The notes beneath the pieces were generated by a model. The model worked only from the letters and a program-made list of their open reading frames with translations, was not told the DNA's origin and ran no database searches. The position numbers and the translations under genes are program-made. A DNA stretch of 64,000 nt from Alistipes sp. CAG:514 (lineage in GTDB: Bacteria > Bacteroidota > Bacteroidia > Bacteroidales > UBA932). Below, in pieces: positions 45,007 to 54,429 of this stretch (its first letter is position 1; every line of letters starts with the position of its first letter). Where the stretch lies: assembly GCA_000431015.1 (NCBI GenBank), contig HF986015.1:1-64000 (forward strand), given 5' to 3'.

Positions 45007-46083
45007 GTGGACGAGGAGAGACTTTACAACGACCAGGAGGAAAGTGTCGAGGACGAGGAGCAGGGAATGTTCGAGCATTTCCGGCTCAATGTGGATGTCG
45101 GGCAGACCCCGATGCGCGTAGACAAGTACATGGCCACCCATCTGGAGGACACTTCAAGGCATAGGGTGCAATGCGCCATCAAGGAAGGCTACGTGAGGGT
45201 GAACGACAAGGTCGCCAAGGCGAACCTGATCATCCGCCCGGGAGATGTGATCCGCTTCGTGATGCCGTACCGCCGCCGCGGCCTTGAGATCCTGCCGCAG
45301 GACATTCCATTGAACATCGTCTACGAGGACAACGACCTCCTCGTTGTCAACAAGGCCGCCGGAATGGTCGTGCATCCCGGCCACGGTCACTTCGAGGGGA
45401 CGCTCGTCAACGCACTCTCCTATCATTTAGGAATATCCCAGGGTCCTGAGGCCGCCGACGAGCGGATGGGAATCCTTGTTCACCGGATCGACAAGGACAC
45501 ATCCGGTCTTCTTGTCGTTGCGAAGAACGACGAGACGCAGCTGGATCTCGCCCGCCAGTTCTTCGAGCACTCCATTGAGAGGCGGTACGTCGCTGTGGTC
45601 TGGGGCAACATCAAGGAAAACGAGGGGACGATTGACGGCAACATCGGACGCGACCCCAACGACAGGCTTCGTTTCAAGGTCTATGCCGGTGATGATGAGC
45701 GCGGCAAGCACGCCGTGACACACTATAAGGTGCTTGAAAGATTTGGCTATGTGACGGTTGTCGAGTGTAGGCTGGAAACCGGGCGCACGCACCAGATCAG
45801 GGTTCACATGAGCTACATCGGGCATCCGCTGTTCAATGACGAACGCTACGGGGGGGCGGAGATCCGCAAGGGTACCATCTACGCCAAGTACCGCCAGTTC
45901 ATCCAGAACTGCTTCGAGATCTGTCCACGGCAGGCTCTTCACGCCAAGACCCTCGGCTTCGTCCACCCCGGCACCGATAAATGGATCCAGTTCGATTCTC
46001 AGCTTCCGGAAGACATGACCGCCATGATCGACAAATGGCGCAAGTATGTCAATTTTGTCGGGATGGAAGAGGAGGAGGAATAG
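45007..46083 (+). CDS. rluD: RluA-family 23S rRNA pseudouridine synthase (RluD-like)
   Basis: 358 residues starting at GTG 45007. The frame is open upstream to 44938, but that lies inside the PASTA gene; an ATG at 45067 would skip only an acidic leader. S4 RNA-binding domain (RVDKYMATHLEDTSRHRVQCAI), then the catalytic motif HRIDKDTSGLLVVAKN with the nucleophilic Asp, and GRTHQIRVHMSYIGHPLFND. Modifies uridines in helix 69 of 23S rRNA if truly RluD; RluA or RluC specificity is possible. Confidence 0.9.
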   Translation: MDEERLYNDQEESVEDEEQGMFEHFRLNVDVGQTPMRVDKYMATHLEDTSRHRVQCAIKEGYVRVNDKVAKANLIIRPGDVIRFVMPYRRRGLEILPQDIPLNIVYEDNDLLVVNKAAGMVVHPGHGHFEGTLVNALSYHLGISQGPEAADERMGILVHRIDKDTSGLLVVAKNDETQLDLARQFFEHSIERRYVAVVWGNIKENEGTIDGNIGRDPNDRLRFKVYAGDDERGKHAVTHYKVLERFGYVTVVECRLETGRTHQIRVHMSYIGHPLFNDERYGGAEIRKGTIYAKYRQFIQNCFEICPRQALHAKTLGFVHPGTDKWIQFDSQLPEDMTAMIDKWRKYVNFVGMEEEEE

Positions 46084-46096
46084 CCTTGAATATTAC

Positions 46097-46226
46097 TACG
46101 GGCGGACTGCCAGAATAAAAACGGCTGAACGGACAGAACAGAAATACGGGCGGACTGCCAGAATAAAAAAAGAAAATTCAGAATTTTGCACGTTATCAAA
46201 ATTCTGAATTTTATTTTTATTCTGGC
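46097..46226. repeat. 25-bp direct repeats leading into a long hairpin
   Basis: The same 25 bp occur at 46097-46121 and 46145-46169. The second copy is the start of a long, nearly perfect inverted repeat, left arm 46157-46187 and right arm 46198-46226 with an 11-nt loop. It is followed by T-rich sequence and can terminate transcription from rluD and from the convergent TonB-receptor gene. Whether it is a terminator or a small mobile-element remnant is open. Confidence 0.75.
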
Positions 46227-46297
46227 TGTTGGGCTTTTTTAACACGCCCTACCATATTTTAGGAATCCTTAGATTAAGTAATCCTTATCAAATAGAA

Positions 46298-49273
46298 CTA
46301 CATTCTGTGAGGAGGGCCCATCGGACCAGGGCCTGGACCGCCGGGGCCGTGTCCCATACGACCGCCGGACTTGCCGCCGAAGTTGCCGAAACGGTAGGTC
46401 AGGGAAACGACGATGTAGCGGCCGAGGGTGTTGTTCAAGGTCTCGGTGTGGTAGTTGGACGAATCGGAGATGGACAGGTTCTTGGCTTGGTCAAGGATGT
46501 CGTAGGCGTTCAGGGCAAGAGTGAACTTATTCTTGAACAAGAGTTTGGTGATCTTGGCATTCAGGATCAGCTGTGTTCCCTGGTCGGTGGTGAAGCCGTT
46601 GTACCAGTTGTAGTTGCCGTCAGCTACTATGCCCAGGCCTCCGGGAACGGTCCAGTTCATCGAGGCGTTCACCTGATTGCTCCATGTCATGTTCGTGGAC
46701 TGGTTGGCGATCGTGTACCAGGATTTTGACATCCTGGTTCTGGCTCCTGCGGTAAGCTCCACAATGTCATTGCGGTAGGTCAGGCGGAACCTCTCTGTCA
46801 GGCCTACTGTCTGGAGTTTGTTCAGAGTGAAGTCGAGAGAGTGGAAGTCCTCAAGGAACTTGTCGGCGAGGAAGTTCTCAGCATTGTAGTTGTCACCCTC
46901 ATAATAAGCGCTCATGTCGAAGCTGGAGGAGCCGACATAGGATGAGGACCTTGAATAGCTTGCCCTCGTCATGTTGAATATGCTGAAGTTCGACTTCGCG
47001 ATCGGGGTGTTCAGCATGATGCGGAAACTTCCGTTGTAGGAGTCCTTGCCGTTGACCGGGATGGAATACTGCACACCGTTGGTGCCGTACCACTGGGCGT
47101 TGACGATAGGGGTCTTCACGATGCCGCCATTGATGCCGGCGTTGACCGAGAGGAACGTCTTCTTGTTCGTGTGACGGAAATCGCTTCTGAAATCGTGGTT
47201 GAAATAAGGCTTGAGGTACATGTTACCGAACGACACGCTAAGTGGGTTGGTGTTGTCCGGCACCCTCATCAGCTGGCTGACCGACGGCTGCTGCGAGCGT
47301 CCGAAATAGAAACCACGGACATTCGTGTTGTCATCGATATCGTACCAAAGCATCGCCTGCGGAGACCAGTTCAGCACGTGGCTGTCGTAGGTGTCATAGC
47401 CGCTGGTCTCGTTGTGAGTGTCGGTAGGGTTGGCGCTCACACCCGCCTGCGCGCGGAGCTTGTCCTTCTGGTAGACGAAGTTGGCGCCGACTCTCTGATT
47501 GACATAGCGGTTGATGATCTCGCTGGAATAGACGCTGTTGGCGACCTCGCCAAGAGGATTGTATGCCAGATTGGACGCGCTGAAATCCTCCACGGTCCCA
47601 CTGTCGAAGGTGTTCTTTCTGGAAGAAGTCCTGTTCCAGGAAGCCTCGTAGTTGGCCTCGACAAAGAAACCTTTGCCCAACGGCTCTGTATAAGTGAGAC
47701 GACCACTCAAAGACTTTGTGTCCTGATTCTGATTGTAACGCTGGTTGATGATGGAGTCGGACGGAGTCTCAAACTCATCGAACGTCCTCGTCAGCGACTG
47801 GTTGAAGCCGTTGGTCTCGTTGCCGCTGAAACTGTAGCGGGCGTTGAACGACAGTGTCCTTCCGGCCTTGCCGAGTTTCTGCCGGAAGAGGAAGAATCCG
47901 TTTGTCCTCCAGTTGTCGTTGGAGCCGGTGTTGCTTGTAAAACCGTCATTTGTCCTGGAAGTAACGCCTCCGCGCTCCGTCAACGTCGAGAACTCCGAGA
48001 TTTCGTTGAAGTCTCCCTGGCCGAAACTAACCTGAGGCTGGAAGAGAATCGAAGTGTTCTCCGAGAACTTGTGCTCAAGACGGACTCCGAAACGATGACC
48101 GTCAGAGTTGGTTGTGTTGGAACCTTTATTATTATAGATGAGATTGTGGTCGTCAAGGTAGGTGATCTTCTTACTCTCCTCCTCAACGTAGGTCTCGTTG
48201 TTGTTATACAGATAGTTGCCACCGAGATCCATCTTGCCGTCGAACAAAGACGTGTTACCGTTCAGACCTCCCATCCAGGAAGTCGTTATACCATTGCCGG
48301 GACCCCAGCCACGGCTGCCGCGACCCATGCCGCCTCCGCCTCCGCGCATTCCCTGCATCATACTTCCGGCCAGATCATTGAATCCGCGGTTGTTGGTGTT
48401 GTTACCGTTTAGGACGACACTGAGCTGGTTCTTGTCCGTGAACCGACCCAGGAAGCCGGCACCCTGGTAGCGCCAGTCACCGTTCCCGGTAGACAGCTCG
48501 GATCCGGAGACCTGCTTGCGCACATCGTGACCTGCACCTGCCATCACGTTACCGAACAGACCGTTCATCATCCCCTTCTGGATGGAAAGGTCGATGATTG
48601 TCTCATCATTGCCGTCATCGATGCCGGTGAACTCCGCCTGCTCGGACTTCTTCTCCACGACCTTCACCTTGTCGATGATCTTCGCGGGAATATTCTTGGA
48701 CGCAAGCTGTGGGTCGTCAAGGAAGAAGGTCTTGCCGTCGATCGTTATCTTACTGATGGTCTGTCCGTTCGCCGTCACCGTACCGTCCTCGGACACCTCC
48801 ACGCCAGGGAGTTTCTTAAGAAGATCCTCCAGCACATCGTTGTCGGTGGTCTTGAATGACGAGGCGTTATATTCAATGGTGTCTTTCTTTATAACAATCG
48901 GGTTGCCGGTCGCGGAGACGCTCGCCGCGTCGAGGGTCTGCTTGTCAGGATCCATATTCACCACCCCGAGGTCGAGTTTCCCCTTGACTTCGATTTCCTT
49001 GGTAACAGCCTTGTAGCCAAGAAGCTCCGCCTTCAGAACATACTTTCCGGGAGCCACCTTCTCGATGACTGCCTTTCCCTTAATGTCGCTAAGGGCGTAC
49101 TTGTAGGGCTTCTGACTGCCCGGCTTCGTGAGGGACACCGTGGCAAATCCCACGGCCTCACCCGTGGAAGAGTCTGTAAGAGAAAGGGTAAGCGTGCCGC
49201 CGCTCTGGGCGAAAGCCAAAGAAAAAGCCGACACAATGCCGGCGACAAAAGTGATGAATTTCTTTAAGTTCAT
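46298..49273 (-). CDS. TonB-dependent-receptor-like outer membrane beta-barrel protein
   Basis: 991 residues. Signal peptide (ends AFAQ). N-terminal carboxypeptidase-regulatory-like beta sandwich (TDSSTGEAVGFATVSL, about 30-105). A plug domain (DNDVLEDLLKKLPGVEV, about 150-240) and an OMP_b-brl_3-type barrel to the end follow. Gly/Met-rich loop MQGMRGGGGGMGRGSRG near residue 310 and Gly/Pro tail GHGPGGPGPGPMGPP are low-complexity insertions. No SusD partner and no TonB-box-bearing regulator adjoin, so it is probably a general uptake or assembly barrel rather than a glycan importer. Leftward, monocistronic. Confidence 0.9.
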   Translation of the reverse strand: MNLKKFITFVAGIVSAFSLAFAQSGGTLTLSLTDSSTGEAVGFATVSLTKPGSQKPYKYALSDIKGKAVIEKVAPGKYVLKAELLGYKAVTKEIEVKGKLDLGVVNMDPDKQTLDAASVSATGNPIVIKKDTIEYNASSFKTTDNDVLEDLLKKLPGVEVSEDGTVTANGQTISKITIDGKTFFLDDPQLASKNIPAKIIDKVKVVEKKSEQAEFTGIDDGNDETIIDLSIQKGMMNGLFGNVMAGAGHDVRKQVSGSELSTGNGDWRYQGAGFLGRFTDKNQLSVVLNGNNTNNRGFNDLAGSMMQGMRGGGGGMGRGSRGWGPGNGITTSWMGGLNGNTSLFDGKMDLGGNYLYNNNETYVEEESKKITYLDDHNLIYNNKGSNTTNSDGHRFGVRLEHKFSENTSILFQPQVSFGQGDFNEISEFSTLTERGGVTSRTNDGFTSNTGSNDNWRTNGFFLFRQKLGKAGRTLSFNARYSFSGNETNGFNQSLTRTFDEFETPSDSIINQRYNQNQDTKSLSGRLTYTEPLGKGFFVEANYEASWNRTSSRKNTFDSGTVEDFSASNLAYNPLGEVANSVYSSEIINRYVNQRVGANFVYQKDKLRAQAGVSANPTDTHNETSGYDTYDSHVLNWSPQAMLWYDIDDNTNVRGFYFGRSQQPSVSQLMRVPDNTNPLSVSFGNMYLKPYFNHDFRSDFRHTNKKTFLSVNAGINGGIVKTPIVNAQWYGTNGVQYSIPVNGKDSYNGSFRIMLNTPIAKSNFSIFNMTRASYSRSSSYVGSSSFDMSAYYEGDNYNAENFLADKFLEDFHSLDFTLNKLQTVGLTERFRLTYRNDIVELTAGARTRMSKSWYTIANQSTNMTWSNQVNASMNWTVPGGLGIVADGNYNWYNGFTTDQGTQLILNAKITKLLFKNKFTLALNAYDILDQAKNLSISDSSNYHTETLNNTLGRYIVVSLTYRFGNFGGKSGGRMGHGPGGPGPGPMGPPHRM

Positions 49274-49381
49274 AAGGAATACTCAACTAACTGATCAACC
49301 TAACACCTACTTTGACAGAAAAAGTCTCTCCTGGTTTAATCAGAACGGCAAATATTCCCCGAAAAGTGTTCCTGCCCAGCA

Positions 49382-49936
49382 TTATTTAACCCGATCAGGA
49401 TTATCCTTGATGAACTTCTCCCAGCCGCCGGCCCCTTTTACCTTAGCCAACGGACTCGTGATCGAATAGTAATGGCATAGCGCGATGGCAAGGGCGTCGG
49501 TAGCGTCCAGATGCTCCGGCCTGAAATCCACGTCCAAGGTCTTGCGCAGCATCATGCTGACCTGCTCCTTCGAGGCGGCGCCGTTGCCCGTGATCGCCTG
49601 CTTGGCCTCCCGGGGAGCATATTCATGAACACTCGTGATGCCATATTCAAGAGCGGCAAGCATCGCCGCCCCCTGCGCGCGCCCCAGTTTGAGGATCACC
49701 TGCGCGTTTTTTCCGTAGAACGGCGACTCCAGCGCCATCTGGGTGCCGTGGTAGGTCCTGCAGACCTCGGTGACCGTGTCGTAGATCTGGCGGAGTTTTG
49801 AATATGCGTCCGCCTCCTTCCGCAGATCCAGCACGCCCATGTCCACGAACACCGGCTTCCCTCCGATGACATCAATGACCCCGAAGCCAAGCAGGTTGGT
49901 TCCGGGGTCGATGCCTATGATGGTTGTCTTGTCCAT
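49382..49936 (-). CDS. ruvC: crossover junction endodeoxyribonuclease RuvC
   Basis: 184 residues. First catalytic Asp in GIDPGTNLLGFG (residue 10), Glu in ALESPFYGKNAQ near 70, and the last pair in DATDALAIALCHYY near 155. Resolves Holliday junctions with RuvAB. Complete and at normal length. Precedes the TonB-receptor gene on the same strand but with a 100-bp gap. Confidence 0.96.
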   Translation of the reverse strand: MDKTTIIGIDPGTNLLGFGVIDVIGGKPVFVDMGVLDLRKEADAYSKLRQIYDTVTEVCRTYHGTQMALESPFYGKNAQVILKLGRAQGAAMLAALEYGITSVHEYAPREAKQAITGNGAASKEQVSMMLRKTLDVDFRPEHLDATDALAIALCHYYSITSPLAKVKGAGGWEKFIKDNPDRVK

Positions 49937-49968
49937 AATATTCGTGGTCAGGACTTTATAGATGACGA

Positions 49969-51240
49969 TCAGTCAATGCAGTCGAAGCCTGTGTAAGGAC
50001 GGAGAACCTCAGGGATGACGATCTTGTCTTCCTTCTGGTTGTCCTCAAGCAGGGCGGCGACCACGCGAGGGAGAGCGAGCGAGCTTCCGTTCAGGGTGTG
50101 GCAGAGCTGCATCCTGCCTTCCGCGTCACGGTAACGCAGGTGCAGACGGTTCGCCTGATAGGTCTCGAAGTTGGAGACTGACGAGATCTCAAGCCAGCGT
50201 CCCTGGGCGGCTGACCAAAGTTCGAAATCGTAGGTGATAGCTGATGTGAAACTCAGATCACCACCGCACAGACGGAGGATCCTGTACTTCAGACCGAGCT
50301 TGTTGACGATGCCCTCAACATGGGCAACCATCTCATCCAGAGCGGCGTAAGAGTTCTCCGGCTTCTCGATGCGCACGATCTCGACCTTGTCGAACTGATG
50401 CAGACGGTTCAGACCCCTCACGTCCTTGCCGTAAGAACCGGCCTCACGACGGAAGCACGGAGTGTAGGCGGTCATCTTCTGCGGGAAGTCGTTGTTACCA
50501 AGGATGACATCTCTGAATATGTTGGTGACAGGAACCTCGGCTGTAGGGATGAGATAGAAGTCATCAAGACCTACATAGTACATCTGGGCCTCCTTGTCAG
50601 GCAGCTGGCCGGTACCGAAACCGGAAGCGGCGTTGACCATGATCGGCGGCTCGACCTCCTTGTAGCCTGCGGCGGTGTTGATGTCAAGGAAGAAGTTGAT
50701 GAGAGCCCTCTGGAGTTTCGCGCCCTTGCCCTTATAGACAGGAAAACCGGCTCCGGTGAGCTTCACTCCAAGGTCGAAATCTATGATGTCATATTTCTTG
50801 GCAAGCTCCCAGTGAGGGAGAGCGTGTTCAGGAAGGTTGACCTCAGGGCCGCCCATCTTCACAACCTGATTGTCCTCGGCTCCTTTTCCGGGAATCACGA
50901 GGTCGCAAGGCATGTTAGGCAACAGAACCAGCTGAGCCTCAAGCTCCTTGTTGTTCTCGTCAGCCTTGGCGAGAAGTTCGGAGGACTTGGCCTTAAGCTC
51001 GGCCACCTCTTTCTTCACCTCTTCCGCCTCAGCCCTTTTGCCTTCCTTCATCAGCCCGCCGATCTTGTTGGCAAGCTGTTTCTGCTGAGCCACAAGAGCA
51101 TCACTCTCTGTCTGGAGAGACCTTCTGTTGGTGTCCAGGTCGAGGACTTTTTCCACGATGGCCCTCGCATCGAAATTCTTTACTGCCAGCTTCTCGATCA
51201 CGTGCTGCGGATCGTCACGAAGCGTTTTGAGTGTAAGCAT
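49969..51240 (-). CDS. serS: serine-tRNA ligase
   Basis: 423 residues. N-terminal tRNA-binding coiled coil (about 25-105). Class II core with motif 2 FRREAGSYGKDVRGLNRLHQF near residue 265 and motif 3 LNGSSLALPRVVAALLEDNQ near 383. Charges tRNA-Ser with serine in the cytoplasm. Own transcript, 32 bp upstream of ruvC. Confidence 0.97.
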   Translation of the reverse strand: MLTLKTLRDDPQHVIEKLAVKNFDARAIVEKVLDLDTNRRSLQTESDALVAQQKQLANKIGGLMKEGKRAEAEEVKKEVAELKAKSSELLAKADENNKELEAQLVLLPNMPCDLVIPGKGAEDNQVVKMGGPEVNLPEHALPHWELAKKYDIIDFDLGVKLTGAGFPVYKGKGAKLQRALINFFLDINTAAGYKEVEPPIMVNAASGFGTGQLPDKEAQMYYVGLDDFYLIPTAEVPVTNIFRDVILGNNDFPQKMTAYTPCFRREAGSYGKDVRGLNRLHQFDKVEIVRIEKPENSYAALDEMVAHVEGIVNKLGLKYRILRLCGGDLSFTSAITYDFELWSAAQGRWLEISSVSNFETYQANRLHLRYRDAEGRMQLCHTLNGSSLALPRVVAALLEDNQKEDKIVIPEVLRPYTGFDCID

Positions 51241-51349
51241 AATATTGCGAATAGTTTAATTACAATTAAAATGGAAGTCCCCGCTTGCCGCCGGGAATGT
51301 TCCCCGACACATTTCCAGACAAGCAAGCCTGAAACGGGTTCCTTCAAAA

Positions 51350-51388
51350 CAAAAAGAGGACAGGCACGATAACTCGAAGCCAGCCCTC
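51350..51388 (-). terminator. terminator of the rplU-rpmA operon
   Basis: On the minus strand GAGGGCTGGC pairs with GCCTGTCCTC (imperfect) and is followed by TTTTTG. It lies 26 bp beyond the rpmA stop. Confidence 0.65.
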
Positions 51389-51413
51389 TTTCTTTCTATG
51401 AATCCTCCGAGTC

Positions 51414-51674
51414 TTAGTTCTCAAAAGGGATAACCGAGACGTAGGATTTGTCCTCTCTCTTCCTTGTGAACTTCACGGTTCCGTCAACGAGAGCGTAAAG
51501 AGTGTGATCCTTGCCCATTCCGACGTTCTTGTCAGGATTGTGCACAGTACCTCTCTGCCTTACAATGATGTTGCCGGCCTTTACGACCTCACCGCCGAAT
51601 TTCTTGAGTCCAAGCCTTTTGGAATGAGACTCACGACCGTTCTTTGAACTTGATTGTCCTTTCTTGTGTGCCAT
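51414..51674 (-). CDS. rpmA: 50S ribosomal protein bL27
   Basis: 86 residues. Begins [21 protein letters not shown], the peptidyl-transferase-facing tail, then [25 protein letters not shown]. No N-terminal cleavable extension (as in Firmicutes) is present. Second gene after rplU, 20 bp apart. Confidence 0.98.
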   Translation of the reverse strand: MAHKKGQSSSKNGRESHSKRLGLKKFGGEVVKAGNIIVRQRGTVHNPDKNVGMGKDHTLYALVDGTVKFTRKREDKSYVSVIPFEN

Positions 51675-51694
51675 AACCTTTAACTCTTTAGAAA

Positions 51695-52006
51695 TTAAGC
51701 GATTGCATCGATACGGATCTTGGAAAGCCTCTGGCGGTGGCCATTGAGTTTCTGGAATCCTTTACGACGGATCTTCTTGAACACGAGCACCTTGTCAGCC
51801 TTTACCCCATCATCGAGAACGGTGGCCTTGACAACTGCGCCCTTTACATAAGGATTACCGAGCTTGATCTGCCCTTCGGAGTCAACGAGCAGCACCTTGT
51901 CGAACTCGACTGAAGAATCCTTGGCCGCCGCGAGACGGTTAACAAAGATCTCTTTTCCAGCCTCAACCTTGAACTGCTGTCCTGCAATGTCAACAATTGC
52001 GTACAT
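51695..52006 (-). CDS. rplU: 50S ribosomal protein bL21
   Basis: 103 residues from the ATG at 52006 ([15 protein letters not shown], the family start; the frame is open to 52039 but the extra eleven residues are not conserved). Ends with the basic [13 protein letters not shown] segment. First gene of the rplU-rpmA pair. Confidence 0.97.
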   Translation of the reverse strand: MYAIVDIAGQQFKVEAGKEIFVNRLAAAKDSSVEFDKVLLVDSEGQIKLGNPYVKGAVVKATVLDDGVKADKVLVFKKIRRKGFQKLNGHRQRLSKIRIDAIA

Positions 52007-52165
52007 AAAAAACAAAACTTTATTAAGTTTCAGCCGCAAGCGCCCGTAACCTCACGGGACTTCTGGAGCTCCACGGCCATCAAACAGACTGCAAATTTAC
52101 GCAAAATCCATTAATCCGCAAAAATATTTATCAGTGAGTGCAATCGGGCCGAAATCGGGCAAAAT

Positions 52166-52321
52166 GTCGCCCAAGGGCGCAGGGCGGCACTCTGAGGCGA
52201 CGAACAGGGGCGAGAACGTCGCCCAAAGACGCAGGGTAGCACTCTGAGGCAACGAACAGGGGCGAAAACGTCGCCCAAGGGTGCCGCCCTCTCCGCAGGT
52301 GACGACTGTGGCCGAAAGCAT
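52166..52321. repeat. 52-bp intergenic tandem repeat (minisatellite)
   Basis: Units at 52166-52217 and 52218-52269 match in 46-47 of 52 positions by eye, and a third degenerate unit follows from 52270. GC-rich, in the 376-bp gap between rplU and the sirtuin gene. Open frames through it on the minus strand only mirror the repetition. Not a CRISPR: the unit is contiguous without spacers. Confidence 0.9.
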
Positions 52322-52382
52322 CGCCTATGAGGCGTGCCGGATGCGCCACTGACTCTGGTGAAAATATGCCTTCTTGAAAAAC

Positions 52383-53096
52383 CTACTGTCCGAGCATCCG
52401 GCGGAAGGTCTCCATGCCTTTGGTGGCGACTTGGCGGATCTGGGTGATGCGAGGGTCGGCGATGGCCACATCCTCGGGGTCGATCAGGTAGATCGGAATG
52501 CCGTTCGGAGCATAGCGGTAAAGGCCGGCGGCGGGGTAGACATTCAAAGATGTGCCGACGATCAACATTATGTCGGCGGCGGAGACGATGTCGATAGCCT
52601 TCTCGATGTTCGGGACGGCCTCCCCGAAGAAAACGATGTGCGGACGCAGCTGGCTGCCGTTCGGAGCCTTGTCCCCCAGATGAACCTCATCGTAACCGAT
52701 GTCAATCACCTCTTTTTCTGAATATGACCGGTCATATTCACCGTCCTCGGGCCGAACCTTCGTCGCCTCGCCGTGGAGGTGCAGGACCTTCGTGCTGCCG
52801 GCCCTTTCGTGCAGATTGTCAACGTTCTGGGTGATGACCGTCACTGAATATTCCTTCTCCAGATCAGCGATGGCGTAATGCGCGGCGTTCGGTTTCACCT
52901 CGCTGAGCCTCTTGCGCAAACCGTTGTAGAAATTCAGGACCAGTTCCCGGTTGCGGTACCAGCCCTGGATTGAAGCGACCTCTTCGGGATCATATTCACC
53001 CCACAGGCCGTTGTTGCCCCTGAATGTGCTGAGTCCGCTCTCGGCGCTCACTCCGGCGCCCGTCAGAACGGCGATTTTCTTTTTCGCTGAGTTCAT
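52383..53096 (-). CDS. cobB: NAD-dependent protein deacylase (sirtuin) without zinc-ribbon cysteines
   Basis: 237 residues. NAD site GAGVSAESGLSTFRG near residue 13, catalytic His in LHLHGE near 116, QNVDNLHERAG near 100, VFFGEAVP near 156, and VGTSLNVYPAAGLY near 190. The four cysteines that usually hold a zinc between the two strands of the small domain are missing. It would remove acyl groups from lysines with NAD. The missing zinc site is a natural variant in Bacteroidota sirtuins as far as I know. Confidence 0.9.
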   Translation of the reverse strand: MNSAKKKIAVLTGAGVSAESGLSTFRGNNGLWGEYDPEEVASIQGWYRNRELVLNFYNGLRKRLSEVKPNAAHYAIADLEKEYSVTVITQNVDNLHERAGSTKVLHLHGEATKVRPEDGEYDRSYSEKEVIDIGYDEVHLGDKAPNGSQLRPHIVFFGEAVPNIEKAIDIVSAADIMLIVGTSLNVYPAAGLYRYAPNGIPIYLIDPEDVAIADPRITQIRQVATKGMETFRRMLGQ

Positions 53097-53149
53097 ATAT
53101 TCATCCTCCTTTGAAAGGTTGCGCGCGGCCGCGACCGCATATTCGTAAA

Positions 53150-54307
53150 TTATTGATTCTTTTTGAAATAGTAGTTCCTGAGCCAGTACTCGAACAAGGG
53201 GTCGAGAATCACCGGTTTCGCATCCTCGCCGACAAAAGTCAGAATCTCCTTCTTCATCAGAGCATCCTTCAGGCGGCGCACATTGGCGGACGAGTTGAGG
53301 GAATATTTCCGGATCACCTCAGCCGTGCTGAACTTCGAATAGCCGTCGATGATCGCCTTCAGCAGGCTCACCTGGAAGGTGGTGAGGTCGTTCATCATCG
53401 AGATGAAGCGGCCTCTGTTTATCGCCATCACGGTCGCAAGGGCCTCCAGCAGGACAGGCTCCATTATGTAGCCTTTGGACAGCGAGTCGCAGACAGAGGT
53501 GAAGTGATTGATGTAGAAAAGATTGCACTTGAAAAGGCGGCACGCTCCGCTGATCAGGTCCCTGTCGATGACCTTACCGCTGGCGAGGAATCCCTTGATG
53601 ATGTGCTCTACAATCTCCCTCTCATCCACCCTGCTCAGTTTCAAGCGGGTAGCCCTGCGGTAGAAGAAATGCCTCTTTATGAATATGTCCTCCATCGCAT
53701 TGACCTGCGAGCCTATGAATATATAGGAGAAGATTCTCAGGCCTTCAGCCTTGGCCTCGTCCATCACTTCCTCCATCAGTTTGAAGATCCGCTCGCCGTC
53801 ATCGGCCAGATCCAGATTCTGGAACTCGTCGATGATCATAAACGTTTTCTCTCCACTCTCGGCCGCAAGGACGTAAGGCAGTCTGAGGACGGACTTGAGA
53901 TCCTTGTCGTCCAGATCCCAGTTCGTGGAGAGGATCATGTCCCTATCCGAGAACGCTTTGCGGTCAAAGACCCAATGCGTGCCTTCCATATAGGCAGTGA
54001 CTATCTTTTCATACTCGTCGGGGGTGGATGCCACCAGCCTTATGACAGCGGCTCCCAGCCTCTTTACAAAAGACTCGCCTTCCCTGATGTCCAACGCTGT
54101 CATCTCCCCCACCGTGAACCTATCCCCGTTCACTTTCATCTTGGTGAAAACCTGATGGACAAGAGATTTCTTTCCTGCGCCGAACGGTTCCCAGACGACC
54201 ACATTCTCACTCTGTGTCAAAAGGTTACCAAGGATGGCGCAATCTTCCTTACGGCCAATGAAATGCTGGCCGGTAACGTATCTATTGTACAAAAACGGGC
54301 TATCCAT
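53150..54307 (-). CDS. AAA-type ATPase of the archaeal-ATPase family
   Basis: 385 residues. Walker A EPFGAGKKS near residue 40, Walker B FMIIDEFQNLDL near 160, and a C-terminal winged-helix part (FQVSLLKAIIDGYSKFSTAEVI) followed by FEYWLRNYYF, the usual end of this family. Members are single-gene ATPases of unknown target, sometimes with nuclease partners; none is visible here. Divergent from rpsU across 140 bp. Confidence 0.8.
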   Translation of the reverse strand: MDSPFLYNRYVTGQHFIGRKEDCAILGNLLTQSENVVVWEPFGAGKKSLVHQVFTKMKVNGDRFTVGEMTALDIREGESFVKRLGAAVIRLVASTPDEYEKIVTAYMEGTHWVFDRKAFSDRDMILSTNWDLDDKDLKSVLRLPYVLAAESGEKTFMIIDEFQNLDLADDGERIFKLMEEVMDEAKAEGLRIFSYIFIGSQVNAMEDIFIKRHFFYRRATRLKLSRVDEREIVEHIIKGFLASGKVIDRDLISGACRLFKCNLFYINHFTSVCDSLSKGYIMEPVLLEALATVMAINRGRFISMMNDLTTFQVSLLKAIIDGYSKFSTAEVIRKYSLNSSANVRRLKDALMKKEILTFVGEDAKPVILDPLFEYWLRNYYFKKNQ

Positions 54308-54324
54308 CGAAATAACATTTTTGT

Positions 54325-54357
54325 TTTGACAAAATTAACATTTTTTTCCTATCTTTG
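54325..54357 (+). promoter_or_regulatory. rpsU promoter
   Basis: TTTG (54325-54328), 21 bp, TATCTTTG (54350-54357). It precedes an 85-nt leader that can pair CTTGG with CCAAG and ends in a strong SD. Confidence 0.65.
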
Positions 54358-54429
54358 CACCCGCTTTAGAGAGCGCTTGGAAATTTTATGACGGAAAATG
54401 TCTTGATATTCCCAAGTTTAGAGAAAAAA

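Noticed and set aside
47171..48412. 413-codon plus-strand frame opposite the TonB-receptor gene
   Set aside because: Antisense shadow of a clear beta-barrel gene; composition typical of reverse-frame translation.
52166..52321. possible CRISPR array
   Set aside because: Repeats are contiguous with no unique spacers, and no cas gene is in the window.
52097..52349. two overlapping minus-strand frames through the 52-bp repeat
   Set aside because: The apparent protein repeats just follow the DNA repeat, whose period is not a multiple of three.
53111..54391. 426-codon open frame on the plus strand opposite the AAA-type ATPase
   Set aside because: It is antisense to a gene with Walker motifs and only mirrors its codon bias; no recognisable protein segments.
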